Positions 8,743 through 18,165 of a DNA stretch of 64,000 nt are shown one piece after another. The translations under genes were made by a program, and so were the position numbers. The stretch is from positions 1 through 64,000 of the forward strand of contig SSFA01000037.1 in the NCBI GenBank assembly GCA_008015155.1, in the 5' to 3' direction. Under the pieces are notes generated by a model that saw only the letters and a program-made list of their open reading frames with translations, ran no database searches and had not been told where the DNA came from. Position 1 is the first letter of the stretch; each line of letters begins with the position of its first letter. The stretch is from Thiothrix sp. GTDB taxonomy: Bacteria; Pseudomonadota; Gammaproteobacteria; Thiotrichales; Thiotrichaceae.

Positions 8743-9046
8743 TTTTTATAAATCAACCATTTACAGTTTTTAAATAATCAAGCAAGCCAGCACTGACTTG
8801 CCATCCATGGATATGCTTAATGCGGTGTCCTATGTTAGCGCCTCAGGCCTAAGAAACCTAGCAAACTGACCGACTTTCTCTGCTACTCAAGCAGCAAAAT
8901 GCACTCTTTTAGGGTTTTTTGATTTAGATTGCCCCAAAACAGCTTAGGCGTGAAACCACAAGCTTAATGACCTGTATCAAGATAGTTAGCCTGCAAAAGA
9001 CTTAGGATAGTTTCATTCGAAACAATTCTTACTTGAGGATCAAGCC
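8743..9046. other. Divergent intergenic region, aminotransferase / ompW
   Basis: Non-coding on both strands and must carry the promoters of both neighbours. A small inverted repeat GTTTC-ATTC-GAAAC lies about 30 bp before the ompW ATG, followed by a GAGG ribosome site. I see no consensus FNR, CRP or Pho site and no convincing sigma70 pair. Confidence 0.5.
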
Positions 9047-9637
9047 ATGAAAACAGCATTAGTTGCAGGCTTAAGCTTAATCGCAGCAGTCAGCACCCAA
9101 GCTTTTGCTTATGAGCAAGGTGATGTCGTGTTACGTGTAGGGGCAGCTATGGTACACCCTACCGGTGATGGCGCTTTGAACGGTGCTTTAGAGGTTGATA
9201 ACAATACTCAACTGGGCCTCGATGGTACTTACATGCTAACTCATCAATTAGGGATTGGTGTGTTAGCAGCCACACCGTTTAAGCATGATCTTAACTTAAA
9301 CGGTGTAAATATCGGCTCTACAAAACATTTACCACCGACTGTTACCTTGCAATATCACTTTAACACCACGACTCCACTCCATCCTTATCTAGGTGCGGGG
9401 GTGAACTACACCCAGTTTTTCACTGAACGTTCTAGCTTAGGTGATTTAGAACTGAAACACTCTTTTGGCCCTGCCATTGAAGCTGGATTTGATTATGAAC
9501 TAAGCAAAAACTGGGGTGCTAACTTCGGTATTTGGTATGCTGATATCGACACTAAAGCTAAGCTCAATGGCGCGAAATTAGATACTGTTAAAATTGACCC
9601 CGTCGTTTATATGATCGGTGCCACTTACAAGTTTTGA
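9047..9637 (+). CDS. ompW: Outer membrane protein of the OmpW family
   Basis: A predicted eight-stranded outer membrane beta-barrel (196 aa). A signal peptide (MKTALVAGLSLIAAVSTQAFA, cleavage after AFA) is followed by alternating hydrophobic strands. Family motifs include the early VVLRVGAAMVHPTGD, LPPTVTLQYHF, HPYLGAGVNYTQFF and the C-terminal DPVVYMIGATYKF ending in Phe, as expected for BAM recognition. OmpW proteins form a narrow hydrophobic channel and respond to stress or oxygen state in other gammaproteobacteria; the ligand here is unknown. Monocistronic, with a hairpin terminator behind it. Confidence 0.92.
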   Translation: MKTALVAGLSLIAAVSTQAFAYEQGDVVLRVGAAMVHPTGDGALNGALEVDNNTQLGLDGTYMLTHQLGIGVLAATPFKHDLNLNGVNIGSTKHLPPTVTLQYHFNTTTPLHPYLGAGVNYTQFFTERSSLGDLELKHSFGPAIEAGFDYELSKNWGANFGIWYADIDTKAKLNGAKLDTVKIDPVVYMIGATYKF

Positions 9638-9694
9638 TAGCTCCTAGCTGTTTTCCATTCCACAGTACATTGCCTGTCTGTCATGGGAATGGTT

Positions 9695-9733
9695 CGACTA
9701 GCTGGCTTTCCGTGTTCGTTAGCTAGTCGCTTT
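9695..9733 (+). terminator. Probable terminator of ompW
   Basis: A 9-bp perfect stem CGACTAGCT / AGCTAGTCG with a 17-nt loop is followed by CTTTT, 58 bp after the ompW stop. Confidence 0.6.
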
Positions 9734-9843
9734 TAAGCGTTATCCCATTTGTTCAAAAGCGAACAATAACCGTACAAACTCCCTATTTATCCGCTGTAGC
9801 CACGCAATTTCTGCTAAAATCTCTGCATTATTTGGAGGTTCGC

Positions 9844-11865
9844 ATGAGTGCCGCTAATCAATTTAGTCTGAATACCGATTACCAACCAGCAGGTGACCAA
9901 CCACAAGCGATTGAGTCTTTGCTAGATGGCTTAAATCAAGGCTTAGTCAATCAAACCTTGTTGGGTGTCACTGGCTCTGGTAAGACTTTTACCATGGCTA
10001 ATATCATTGCTGCCACTCAACGCCCAGCGATTATTTTGGCGCATAATAAAACCTTAGCTGCGCAACTGTATGGTGAGTTTAAAGAGTTCTTCCCAAAGAA
10101 TGCGGTTGAGTATTTCGTATCTTATTACGATTACTATCAGCCAGAAGCCTATGTGCCCTCCAAAGATATTTATATCGAGAAAGATGCCTCCATTAATGAC
10201 CATGTAGAGCAAATGCGCTTGTCGGCCACGCGGAATTTATTTGAGCGTAAAGATGTGGTGATTGTGGCTACTGTTTCCGCCATTTATGGTTTAGGTGATC
10301 CAGAATCTTATTTAAAGATGCTGCTGATTTTGGTAAGAGGCGATAAAACCGATCAACGCACTCTGCTGCGGCGCATGGCTGAATTGCAATACACCCGTAA
10401 TGATCTTGATTTACAGCGTGGTACGTTTCGCGTGCGTGGGGATGTGATTGATATTCATCCGGCTGACTCGGATAAAGAAGCGATTCGCATTGAGTTATTT
10501 GATAATGAGATCGAAAACCTCAGCTATTTCGACCCGCTGACAGGTGAAGTCCTTAGACGTGTCCCGCGTTTGACCATTTACCCCAAAACGCATTATGTCA
10601 CGCCACGCGAAGTTTTGGTGGAAGCCGTTGATAAGATTAAAGACGAACTCCAAGAACGTCTCATCGTCTTAAAAAATGAAAACCGTTTAGTCGAAGCTCA
10701 GCGCCTTGAGCAGCGCACCATGTATGATTTGGAAATGATCATGGAAACAGGTTACTGCTCTGGGATTGAGAACTACTCGCGCTATCTATCTAAACGAGCA
10801 CCCGGCGAACCCCCACCTTGTCTATTTGATTACTTGCCGCGTAATGCCATTGTGTTTATTGATGAATCGCATGTGACCATTCCTCAATTTGGTGGCATGT
10901 ATAAAGGTGATCGCTCGCGCAAAACAACTCTAGTCGAATATGGTTTCCGTTTACCTTCAGCTTTAGATAATCGCCCACTAAAATTTGAAGAATTTGAACG
11001 CCTCATCCCACAAGCGATTCATGTGTCTGCAACACCGGGGGCCTATGAATTAGAGCATTCCGATAATGTAGCCGAGCAATTAGTTCGCCCGACTGGACTG
11101 ATTGATCCACTTGTGGAAGTACGCCCAGTGCTTTCACAAGTCGATGATGTGATGTCTGAAGTCACAGAGCGGGTAAAAAAAGATGAGCGTGTTTTAGTCA
11201 CAACCCTCACTAAACGCATGGCTGAGGATTTAACCGATTATCTAATGGAGCACGATATTCGTGTGCGCTATCTGCATTCAGATATTGATACGGTAGAACG
11301 TGTGGAGATCATTCGAGATTTGCGTAAAGGCGAATTTGATGTCCTAGTAGGCATTAACCTCCTACGCGAAGGCTTGGATATTCCTGAAGTTTCTCTAGTT
11401 GCAATTTTAGATGCGGATAAAGAAGGCTTTTTACGTTCTGAGCGCTCGCTTATTCAAACCATTGGCCGCGCTGCTCGCAACTCTGAAGGTAAAGCTATTT
11501 TGTATGCTGACAAAATTACCGACTCCATGCGTAAAGCCATGCAAGAAACCGCCCGCCGTCGCGAGAAACAGTTAGCCTTCAATGCAGCCCATGGCATCAC
11601 GCCTACGACTATTCGTAAGCGCATTGCTGATGTGATGGAAGGGGCTTATGCCAATGCCAAGCGAAACGAGAAAAAAGGTAAAAACCTTAAAATCGGTGAA
11701 GAAGCTGCTGATTATCGGACGATGAGCCCTGCTCAAGCTGTAAAAACTTTAAAACTTTTAGAAGAAAAAATGTTTGCACTCGCCAAGAACTTAGAATTTG
11801 AAAAAGCAGCGGCCATGCGGGATGAAATTGCTAAAGTACGGGCACATGTCTTTGGTTTAGATTAG
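9844..11865 (+). CDS. uvrB: UvrABC excinuclease subunit B
   Basis: The damage-verifying helicase-like subunit of nucleotide excision repair (673 aa). Walker A is in LLGVTGSGKTFT, and the beta-hairpin that probes the damaged strand is YFVSYYDYYQPEAYVP. Helicase motifs include FIDESH, SATPG and QTIGRAARN, and the C-terminal UvrC-interaction (UVR) helix pair ends in EFEKAAAMRDEI. I set the start at ATG 9844: GGAGG at 9834-9838 gives 5 bp spacing, whereas the in-frame TTG at 9832 would place the ribosome site inside the gene. Monocistronic. No SOS box was identified. Confidence 0.97.
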   Translation: MSAANQFSLNTDYQPAGDQPQAIESLLDGLNQGLVNQTLLGVTGSGKTFTMANIIAATQRPAIILAHNKTLAAQLYGEFKEFFPKNAVEYFVSYYDYYQPEAYVPSKDIYIEKDASINDHVEQMRLSATRNLFERKDVVIVATVSAIYGLGDPESYLKMLLILVRGDKTDQRTLLRRMAELQYTRNDLDLQRGTFRVRGDVIDIHPADSDKEAIRIELFDNEIENLSYFDPLTGEVLRRVPRLTIYPKTHYVTPREVLVEAVDKIKDELQERLIVLKNENRLVEAQRLEQRTMYDLEMIMETGYCSGIENYSRYLSKRAPGEPPPCLFDYLPRNAIVFIDESHVTIPQFGGMYKGDRSRKTTLVEYGFRLPSALDNRPLKFEEFERLIPQAIHVSATPGAYELEHSDNVAEQLVRPTGLIDPLVEVRPVLSQVDDVMSEVTERVKKDERVLVTTLTKRMAEDLTDYLMEHDIRVRYLHSDIDTVERVEIIRDLRKGEFDVLVGINLLREGLDIPEVSLVAILDADKEGFLRSERSLIQTIGRAARNSEGKAILYADKITDSMRKAMQETARRREKQLAFNAAHGITPTTIRKRIADVMEGAYANAKRNEKKGKNLKIGEEAADYRTMSPAQAVKTLKLLEEKMFALAKNLEFEKAAAMRDEIAKVRAHVFGLD

Positions 11866-11974
11866 CAATCTATCTCTATTTATTTTCGAGTGTAGCGGGT
11901 TTTAGGAAGAATTAGCTTGGCTAACGGCTAATACCTTCTAAAATGGTGCATCCCCATTTTCTTAAAGTCCGCTT

Positions 11975-13534
11975 ATGTTAACTTTCATTATTAATGCGTC
12001 TTTAGTTTTGGTTTTAAGCAGCCTAGCTTCTTTGCTAGGCCTGCGAGTTTGGATTAATCGTATTTTTCGCCCTAACCCTGAAGACTTGCCCGCGCTTGAG
12101 GTTAGCCAGGAATCGCCTCTGTATAAGAACTTTTACGGCTTACTTGATCAAGCACCGAGTACTCAACACTCGATGTTTTATCCCCTCAGCCCACTACAAG
12201 ACGCTCTCTTAGAACGTGTCAAATTAGCAGATCAAGCTGTTGGAACTATTGAAGCTCAGTATTACATGCTGAATGACGATGAAGCGGGCCTTATTTTCCT
12301 CCAAGCTCTAACCGATGCTGCCCAACGCGGTGTAAAGATTCGCCTATTAATTGATGATATTGATGTCGTTCAGCGTGAAGATGTATTGATTCGTCTAGTC
12401 GATGAATATCCAAACTTTCAAATCCGCGTGTTTAATCCTGCTTGGCTACGTCTCATTCGTAAGCCAGAATTTTTAGTCCGCTTTCCGCGTCTGTCCCGGC
12501 GTATGCATAATAAATCCTACACTGTTGATGGTATTTTCAGCATCATCGGTGGACGCAATATTGGTAATGAATATTTCGATCTTAGGCATGAGCTGACTTT
12601 CGCTGATTTCGATATTTTATTTGCAGGTCCGATGGTGCAGGATGTGCGCAAGGAGTTTGATACCTATTGGTATAGCGGCTTATGCACTGATATTCATGGT
12701 TTGGGTACAGCAGCAGATGATCGTAAATATGCGGAATGGCGTCATAAACTCAGTACTACCTACGCACACTATCTACCCATCTTAATGAAAGACCGCGATC
12801 AAGTTTTGCCTGCGTTAAAGCGTGGCGAAATTCAGCCTTATTTTGCGGAAGTCAGGGTTATCTACGATCGGCCTGAAAAGATTTTAACCAGTGTGTTTAA
12901 ACCAGATAGCCGTATGCTTAAGGAAGTCGAAGGCTTGATCAGCTCCGCACAGCAAGAGTTACTCATTTGCGCTGCTTATTTCATTCCGAGTAAACATGGG
13001 GTCAAGGTTTTGAAAGCTTTACGGGAGCGTGGTGTGAAAATTACGGTGCTCACCAACTCCTTTGAATCCAATGATGTTTTACCTGTGCATGCTAGTTATA
13101 GCTCTTATCGTAAGCCTTTGCTTAAAATGGGGGTGCGCTTATATGAATTGAAATCTCATGATCCACATGCTGACAATGAGCACTCTTTACTAGGCTCTAG
13201 TTGCACTAGCCTACATGCAAAGGCCTTTTTTATTGACCGGCACAAAAACTTTATCGGCTCATTTAATATGGACCCGCGTTCTGCCATTCATAATACAGAA
13301 ATGGGTGCAGTTTTTGAGCAGCCTGCTTACGCGGAAATGCTCACTCAAGAAATTTATGATTTTGTGGATAGCCAAGCCTATCGCCTACAACTTAATACTA
13401 AAGGCAGACTTGAGTGGCATGAGCCCTTGAAAGATGGCAACTATCGTACTCATCATACTGAGCCGAACATGACCGCTCGCGAACGGATGTTGTTACGTTT
13501 TATTGCATGGTTACCCGTGGAATGGCTTTTGTAG
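11975..13534 (+). CDS. Phospholipase D family protein, cardiolipin synthase (ClsC-like)
   Basis: A 519-aa protein with one N-terminal transmembrane helix (LTFIINASLVLVLSSLASLL) and two HKD catalytic motifs: HNKSYTVD around residue 178 and HAKAFFID around residue 414, each followed by the usual G/S-N-x-D/E part (GGRNIGNEYFD, GSFNMDPRS). The layout resembles E. coli ClsC (YmdC), which joins phosphatidylglycerol with phosphatidylethanolamine to make cardiolipin. Hydrolytic phospholipase D activity cannot be excluded. It would act at the inner membrane. It is interesting beside the lipid-remodelling genes farther on, but no Pho box was seen in front of it. Confidence 0.8.
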   Translation: MLTFIINASLVLVLSSLASLLGLRVWINRIFRPNPEDLPALEVSQESPLYKNFYGLLDQAPSTQHSMFYPLSPLQDALLERVKLADQAVGTIEAQYYMLNDDEAGLIFLQALTDAAQRGVKIRLLIDDIDVVQREDVLIRLVDEYPNFQIRVFNPAWLRLIRKPEFLVRFPRLSRRMHNKSYTVDGIFSIIGGRNIGNEYFDLRHELTFADFDILFAGPMVQDVRKEFDTYWYSGLCTDIHGLGTAADDRKYAEWRHKLSTTYAHYLPILMKDRDQVLPALKRGEIQPYFAEVRVIYDRPEKILTSVFKPDSRMLKEVEGLISSAQQELLICAAYFIPSKHGVKVLKALRERGVKITVLTNSFESNDVLPVHASYSSYRKPLLKMGVRLYELKSHDPHADNEHSLLGSSCTSLHAKAFFIDRHKNFIGSFNMDPRSAIHNTEMGAVFEQPAYAEMLTQEIYDFVDSQAYRLQLNTKGRLEWHEPLKDGNYRTHHTEPNMTARERMLLRFIAWLPVEWLL

Positions 13535-13547
13535 ACTTAGCCAAGGC

Positions 13548-13564
13548 GTAGCTAGTTTAGCTAC
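13548..13564. terminator. Possible bidirectional hairpin between convergent genes
   Basis: A 7-bp perfect stem GTAGCTA / TAGCTAC with a 3-nt loop lies between the stops of the phospholipase D gene and the yqhA-like gene. There is no T-run, so termination is only suggested by position. Confidence 0.35.
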
Positions 13565-13579
13565 CTCTTAGCCGAAAAT

Positions 13580-14107
13580 TCAGTGGGCTTTGTGATTGAA
13601 CTTGTCCATTACAGCATAAAGCACACCAGAGACGACAAAGGTGATATGGATACCCACCATCCACATCAGGTCACGATCGCTAAGATCTTTTACATCCATA
13701 AAGCCTTTTAGCAGCTCTATCCCAGAAATAGCTACAATCGAACCGATAAGCTTGATTTTCAAATCCGTAAAGCCTACATGTCCCATCCAATCAGGACGAT
13801 CCGCATGTCCATGTAAATCATCCATTTTTGATATAAAATTTTCATAGCCACTGAAAATAATGATAATCAATAAATTCACAATCAGAGAGATATCAACAAT
13901 TGACAGTACACCTACTATAATCCCTGAGTCATCGGTGACCAAAATATTGGAAGCTAAGTCCCAAAGCTGCTTAAGCGCCTTAAATACTAACAAGACCATG
14001 CTAATCACTAAGGCTACATAAATCGGCGCACTTAGCCAACGACTCAGAAATAAAAAACGTTCAAAAGCACTTTCTAGCTTTTTCACTTGTTTCAGCTCTC
14101 TAATCAA
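13580..14107 (-). CDS. UPF0114 / YqhA-family membrane protein
   Basis: A 175-aa inner membrane protein with about four hydrophobic segments (APIYVALVISMVLLVF, ISLIVNLLIIIIFSGYENFI, IKLIGSIVAISGIELLKGFM, VGIHITFVVSGVLYAVMDKF). Recognisable family features are the N-terminal ESAFERFLFLSRWLSAPIYV, FSGYENFISK and the GHVGFTDLKIKLIGSI stretch. No biochemical function is known for the UPF0114 family. It is convergent with the phospholipase D gene and divergent from the LysR regulator. Confidence 0.85.
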   Translation of the reverse strand: MIRELKQVKKLESAFERFLFLSRWLSAPIYVALVISMVLLVFKALKQLWDLASNILVTDDSGIIVGVLSIVDISLIVNLLIIIIFSGYENFISKMDDLHGHADRPDWMGHVGFTDLKIKLIGSIVAISGIELLKGFMDVKDLSDRDLMWMVGIHITFVVSGVLYAVMDKFNHKAH

Positions 14108-14232
14108 TGAAGTCTACTCAGTATAACGAACTTAAACAGGGAAGCTTAAATTCCCTTAGGCAATTTTCTGAACATAAAGCCGCAAACAGGTTATGATGGC
14201 TAACAAAAAGTAAAACTCACTAGGACCACCAC

Positions 14233-15189
14233 ATGCCACATCAGCTCCCTCCACTGAATGCTTTACGCGCTTTTGAAGCGGTTGCTCGCCATCAAAGCTT
14301 TACGAAAGCAGCCGAAGAACTCTTTGTGACACGGGCGGCTATTAGTCACCAAATTAAGCATTTAGAAGACTTTCTTGGGGTTGAATTAGTTGAACGCCAT
14401 AATCGTTCGATTACGCTCACCAAAGCGGGTGAAGCCGCTTTACCTAAGCTACGCGAAGGTTTTAATACCTTAGCCGATGCCGTACATGTCATGCGCTCAC
14501 AAAAAACTAATGAAAGTTTAAGTGTCTGGGTTGCGCCTTCTTTTGCCTCAAAATGGTTAGTGCCACGTTTACACACCTTCTCTCAACAGCATCCAGAGAT
14601 TGATATGCTGATTAGTGGTGAAGCTAAATTGGTGGATGCCACTGAGCAACACGGTGCTTTGGATGAGTTATTTCGCGCTCATGAAATTGATGTCATGATC
14701 CGTTTTGGCTTAGGTAACTATCCCGGCTGCTTGGTAGAAAAGCTGTTTTCGGTAGAAGCCGTGCCATTATGCAAACCCTCACTGCTTACTGATCTACCTC
14801 ATCCTTTACGCAAACCTACTGACCTACGCTTTCATACACTTTTACACGATGATACCCCCTATGTGGGACGGCCTAGTTGGGAGCGTTGGCTGCAACTAGC
14901 TAAAGTAGAAGGCGTCGATTTTAGGCGAGGTATGCACTTCAATCATGTATCCTTAGCTATGGAAGCGGCGATTGATGGGCAAGGTGTATTATTAAGTATG
15001 GATGCCTTGGCTCAACATGATATTGAAGCAGGACGCTTATGTATTCCTTTTCCACTGAGTATGCCGTTAGAACATGCCTATCATATCATTCGTCCCAAAT
15101 CAGCCACGACTAACCAACGCGCGGCTTCAGCTTTTATTGCTTGGGTCTTAGCCGAGGCCGAAGAACAGGAAGAAAGTAAGTTAGCTTAA
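14233..15189 (+). CDS. LysR-family regulator, GcvA type
   Basis: A transcription factor of 318 aa. The N-terminal winged helix-turn-helix is PLNALRAFEAVARHQSFTKAAEELFVTRAAISHQIKHLEDFLG (two consecutive stretches, residues about 6-48). The effector-binding domain contains the GcvA-like WVAPSFASKWLVPRL and HFNHVSLAMEAAIDGQGV. GcvA-type proteins regulate glycine cleavage or, in other species, beta-lactamase (AmpR). Neither target is nearby, so the regulon is unknown. It converges on modC with a 9-bp overlap of the two 3' ends, and it is divergent from the yqhA-like gene. Confidence 0.85.
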   Translation: MPHQLPPLNALRAFEAVARHQSFTKAAEELFVTRAAISHQIKHLEDFLGVELVERHNRSITLTKAGEAALPKLREGFNTLADAVHVMRSQKTNESLSVWVAPSFASKWLVPRLHTFSQQHPEIDMLISGEAKLVDATEQHGALDELFRAHEIDVMIRFGLGNYPGCLVEKLFSVEAVPLCKPSLLTDLPHPLRKPTDLRFHTLLHDDTPYVGRPSWERWLQLAKVEGVDFRRGMHFNHVSLAMEAAIDGQGVLLSMDALAQHDIEAGRLCIPFPLSMPLEHAYHIIRPKSATTNQRAASAFIAWVLAEAEEQEESKLA

Positions 15190-16254
15190 AATCGCTGCCG
15201 TTTTAATTTCTGCATAAATGTATTGACCCACTGCAAGCTGTAAAAGGCTTGCGGTTTTACGGGTAATCTGTGCTAATAATAGTTCCCTACCTACTTGTAA
15301 GCTCACTGTCGTGTAACCTACGGCTTGGTCAAGCATTGCTAGGACTTGCGCAGGTAAACTGTTAAAAGCTTCAAGTGCCATCGGTGGTTGGCTATGCAAA
15401 CTCACATCACGGGCATAAATCTGTAAGCGTACTTGACTGCCCTTAGGCAAAGACATATGGGGCACAGTTAGAACTCCGCCCGAAAACTGCAGATACAATA
15501 ATTGGAATTCTGCATCATAGGCAGATACCTCTACTGTAAATACACTAGAGGCGCGCTGGCTTTGGGCCAAAGGTAAATCTAGGCGCGTTAAAACTGCTTG
15601 CAGCTCACCGCTAGCCCTGACTTTTCCTTGCTCCATCAGCACCACATGATCAGCTAGTTGAGTCATTTCTTGCGGTGAATGGGTGATATAAATGACCGGC
15701 AATTGCAACTCCGTTTGCAAGCGGCGCAAATACGGCAGAATTTCGTATTTATGCGCTTGATCGAGCGCAGCTAAAGGTTCATCCATCAATAATAATTGTG
15801 GCTCTACCGCTAAGGCACGAGCAATCGCGACACGTTGTTTTTCACCTCCAGAAAGCTTGGCTGGATAGCGTTTGAGTAGTTGCCCGATATTGAGCAATTC
15901 AATCACTGCCTCTATCTCACGTACCGCTTTCAAGCGAATCCGCTGGCGTCCATAGTCGATATTTTGCTGCACCGTTAGATGGGGAAATAAGCAAGACTCT
16001 TGAAACACATAACCTAGAGGTCGCTGATAAGTTGCTAAATAATCGCCTCTTAGGCTGTCTTCCCATACCGTATCCTTAACTTTGCAATAAGCAAATTGGG
16101 GGCGTTCCAGCCCTGCAATACAACGCATTAATAAGGTCTTGCCTGAGCCAGAGCTCCCTGCAATGACACTAAACCCGCTTGCAGGTAATTGCAGCTCTAG
16201 TTTTAACTCAAAACTACCTAGGCTTAGGTGAAAATGCGCCTCAATCGTCGACAC
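15181..16254 (-). CDS. modC: Molybdate ABC transporter ATPase
   Basis: The ATP-hydrolysing subunit of the ModABC molybdate importer (357 aa). Walker A is GSSGSGKTLL, the Q-loop is in GYVFQESCLFPHLTV, the signature is KLSGGEKQRVAIARAL, Walker B is QLLLMDEPLAALD, and the H-loop is VIYITHSPQEM. The C-terminal TOBE/MOP domain, about 120 residues from ASSVFTVEVSA onward, binds oxyanion in the family and can inhibit transport when molybdate is plentiful. It follows modB by 3 bp. Its end overlaps the convergent LysR gene by 9 bp. Confidence 0.94.
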   Translation of the reverse strand: MSTIEAHFHLSLGSFELKLELQLPASGFSVIAGSSGSGKTLLMRCIAGLERPQFAYCKVKDTVWEDSLRGDYLATYQRPLGYVFQESCLFPHLTVQQNIDYGRQRIRLKAVREIEAVIELLNIGQLLKRYPAKLSGGEKQRVAIARALAVEPQLLLMDEPLAALDQAHKYEILPYLRRLQTELQLPVIYITHSPQEMTQLADHVVLMEQGKVRASGELQAVLTRLDLPLAQSQRASSVFTVEVSAYDAEFQLLYLQFSGGVLTVPHMSLPKGSQVRLQIYARDVSLHSQPPMALEAFNSLPAQVLAMLDQAVGYTTVSLQVGRELLLAQITRKTASLLQLAVGQYIYAEIKTAAILS

Positions 16255-16257
16255 CAG

Positions 16258-16923
16258 CTATTTGCCTCGATTCAAATAATACAGGCTTAACAAAACAGCA
16301 AAGGAAAATAGGACTAATAAAGCAGCGAGGCCATGTGCTGCCTGATAATTCATGGCTTCTACATGATTATAAAGCTGTACTGAAACCACCCGCGTTTCTC
16401 CCGAAATATTCCCACCAATCATCAGTACCACGCCAAACTCCCCTATAGTATGTGCGAATCCCAAGACAGTAGCTGTCAGGAAACCTTGCTTAGATAAAGG
16501 CAAGACCACAGTTAAAAAAGCATCTAGGGGATGTGCACCTAGTGTCATGGCTGCCTCTAACAAACGCTTATCAAAACTACTAAATACTGCTTGAATAGGT
16601 TGTACTACAAAAGGTAAAGAATAAAGCATGGAAGCCAACAGCAAGCCATTAAAACTGAAGGGTAAAGTTTCTAGGCCAACTGCTTGCATCATTTGCCCTA
16701 TCCAACCTTTTGGACCTAATAGAATGAGTAAATAAAAGCCCAACACAGTCGGGGGCAAGACCAAAGGTAAAGCTACTAAAGCATTCAAGGGCGTTTTCCA
16801 CCAGCCTTGTGTCTGTGCTAAATGCCAAGCAAGTGGGATTGCAATTAATAAGAGCAAGACAGTAGTTAAGCCCGCTAATTTCAAACTTAAGAAAATAGCG
16901 GTCCAATCTTCAGCACCGAGCAT
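16258..16923 (-). CDS. modB: Molybdate ABC transporter permease
   Basis: An inner membrane permease of 221 aa with about five transmembrane helices. The EAA loop that contacts ModC is EAAMTLGAHPLDAFLTVVLPLS. GVVLMIGGNISGETRVVSVQLYN is characteristic of ModB and CysTW-type permeases. The gene shares its start base with the stop codon of modA (ATGA-type junction), so synthesis is coupled. Confidence 0.93.
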   Translation of the reverse strand: MLGAEDWTAIFLSLKLAGLTTVLLLLIAIPLAWHLAQTQGWWKTPLNALVALPLVLPPTVLGFYLLILLGPKGWIGQMMQAVGLETLPFSFNGLLLASMLYSLPFVVQPIQAVFSSFDKRLLEAAMTLGAHPLDAFLTVVLPLSKQGFLTATVLGFAHTIGEFGVVLMIGGNISGETRVVSVQLYNHVEAMNYQAAHGLAALLVLFSFAVLLSLYYLNRGK

Positions 16924-17687
16924 TAGTGAGGTTTAGCTAAGCCATAGCCAGCTTTTGTAATCAGCTGCTGTGCTTGTGGAGTTTTGAGAAAATCTAAGAA
17001 AGCCTGAGCCGCCTTATTATCTTTACCTTTAAGCAGTAAGACAGCATCTTGTTGGATAGGCGTATATAAATCCTCAGGGATTTGCCACACTGAGCCTGCT
17101 TTTAAAACACCTTCTTGTGCAACCTGTGACCAAGCCACAAAGCCTAATTCGGCATTCCCAGTGCTCACAAAATCGTAAGTCTGACTAATATTTTCGCCCT
17201 GCACTAGCTTAGACTCTAGACTTTTCTTTAGACCTAAGTGATCTAAGGCCTCTACTGCAGCTGCTCCATAAGGTGCTGTCTGTGGGTTGGCGATAGCAAG
17301 ATGTTTAAACTCCTGCTTTTTCAAGACTTCGCCTTGTGGATCAATATAATCTTGAGTACTGCTCCATAAAACTAGCTTACCTAAAGCATAAGTAAACTGA
17401 CTCTCAGCTACGGCTAATTGAGCCTCCACCAATTTTTGCGGAGTCTTACTATCAGCAGAAAGGAACACTTCAAACGGAGCACCATTTTCAATCTGCGCAT
17501 ACAATTTGCCGCTAGCTCCTGCGGACATGTTAAGCTCATGTCCACTACTAGCTTTAAACGCAGTCGCTAAAACCTCCAGTGGCTTAGAAAAATTAGCAGC
17601 AACAGCCACTTGAACCTCTGCAGACCAAGCCTGACCGCTAGCCAGTAACAGTGCCACCACCAGACCAGACCTTTTAAATAAATTCAT
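16923..17687 (-). CDS. modA: Periplasmic molybdate-binding protein
   Basis: The substrate-binding protein of the importer (254 aa). A signal peptide (MNLFKRSGLVVALLLASGQAWSA) is cleaved after WSA. The mature protein starts EVQVAVAANFSKPLEVLATA, with the anion-binding Ser in ANFSKP and another in SAGASGKLYAQI. PYGAAAVEALDHLGL and VSTGNAELGFVAWSQV are typical ModA features. It captures molybdate (and usually tungstate) and delivers it to ModB. A ModE-type operator lies about 90-115 bp upstream. Confidence 0.94.
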   Translation of the reverse strand: MNLFKRSGLVVALLLASGQAWSAEVQVAVAANFSKPLEVLATAFKASSGHELNMSAGASGKLYAQIENGAPFEVFLSADSKTPQKLVEAQLAVAESQFTYALGKLVLWSSTQDYIDPQGEVLKKQEFKHLAIANPQTAPYGAAAVEALDHLGLKKSLESKLVQGENISQTYDFVSTGNAELGFVAWSQVAQEGVLKAGSVWQIPEDLYTPIQQDAVLLLKGKDNKAAQAFLDFLKTPQAQQLITKAGYGLAKPH

Positions 17688-17773
17688 AACTGCTCCTTAG
17701 TAAGCCATAAGCGAATCTTAATTTTTGGGTAAATAAGTAACTGCTTTTGTCCAGCTAACATAATTCATCCTAG

Positions 17774-17797
17774 CGTTATTCTTTCTTAGGAATAACG
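17774..17797 (-). promoter_or_regulatory. ModE-type operator in front of modABC
   Basis: The inverted repeat CGTTAT-N12-ATAACG sits inside a longer perfect 12-bp dyad (17770-17781 / 17790-17801, 8-bp centre). This resembles the known ModE box (CGTTAT...ATAACG halves). Because it is between modE and modA it could also form an RNA hairpin, but on the minus strand no T-run follows, which argues against a terminator. Confidence 0.75.
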
Positions 17798-17811
17798 CTA
17801 GTTAAAAAAAT

Positions 17812-18162
17812 TTACAGCGATAAGGTTTCCGAGCGTTTAGCCAAGAACTCATCAAAATCCTGCTTCACTGCCCAGAACAAGGTAATAGCCTTTTCTCCAG
17901 TTAGGGTTAAACTGGCACCTCCACCGCCTTTTCCGCCCGTAGCACTGTGCACTAAAGGTTCTTGGCTGTGTTGATTCATTGAATTCACTAATTCCCAAGC
18001 TTGGCGGTAAGACATTTGCATTGAGCGCGCGGCAGCACTGATCGAACCATATTCACGAATTCTTTCCAATAACACCACTCGCCCTATTCCCAAGAAAGTA
18101 CCTTGGGGGCTTTCAATCCAAAAGCGACCTTTAACTTGGTAGGTGAAGCTTGAACTATCCAT
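17812..18162 (-). CDS. modE: ModE-family regulator, DNA-binding domain only
   Basis: A 116-aa winged helix-turn-helix protein of the ModE N-terminal family. GRVVLLERIREYGSISAAAR and SMQMSYRQAWELVNSMNQ form the HTH, and SATGGKGGGGASLTLTGEKA is the family signature. Full-length ModE (about 260 aa) has two C-terminal MOP domains that sense molybdate; they are absent here. Molybdate sensing may therefore come from another protein or a second ligand site. A ModE-type box lies directly in front of its start codon, indicating autoregulation. It is upstream of and parallel to modABC. Confidence 0.85.
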   Translation of the reverse strand: MDSSSFTYQVKGRFWIESPQGTFLGIGRVVLLERIREYGSISAAARSMQMSYRQAWELVNSMNQHSQEPLVHSATGGKGGGGASLTLTGEKAITLFWAVKQDFDEFLAKRSETLSL

Positions 18163-18165
18163 GCT

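Noticed and set aside
11889..11944. Long imperfect inverted repeat behind uvrB (TTTTAGGAAG ... CTTCTAAAA) as a terminator
   Set aside because: At least three mismatches in the stem and no T-run after it; the evidence is too weak for a feature.
17770..17801. The 12-bp dyad between modE and modA as a Rho-independent terminator
   Set aside because: The A/T-rich run lies on the wrong side for the minus-strand transcript, and the half-sites match ModE boxes, repeated at modE with the same spacing.
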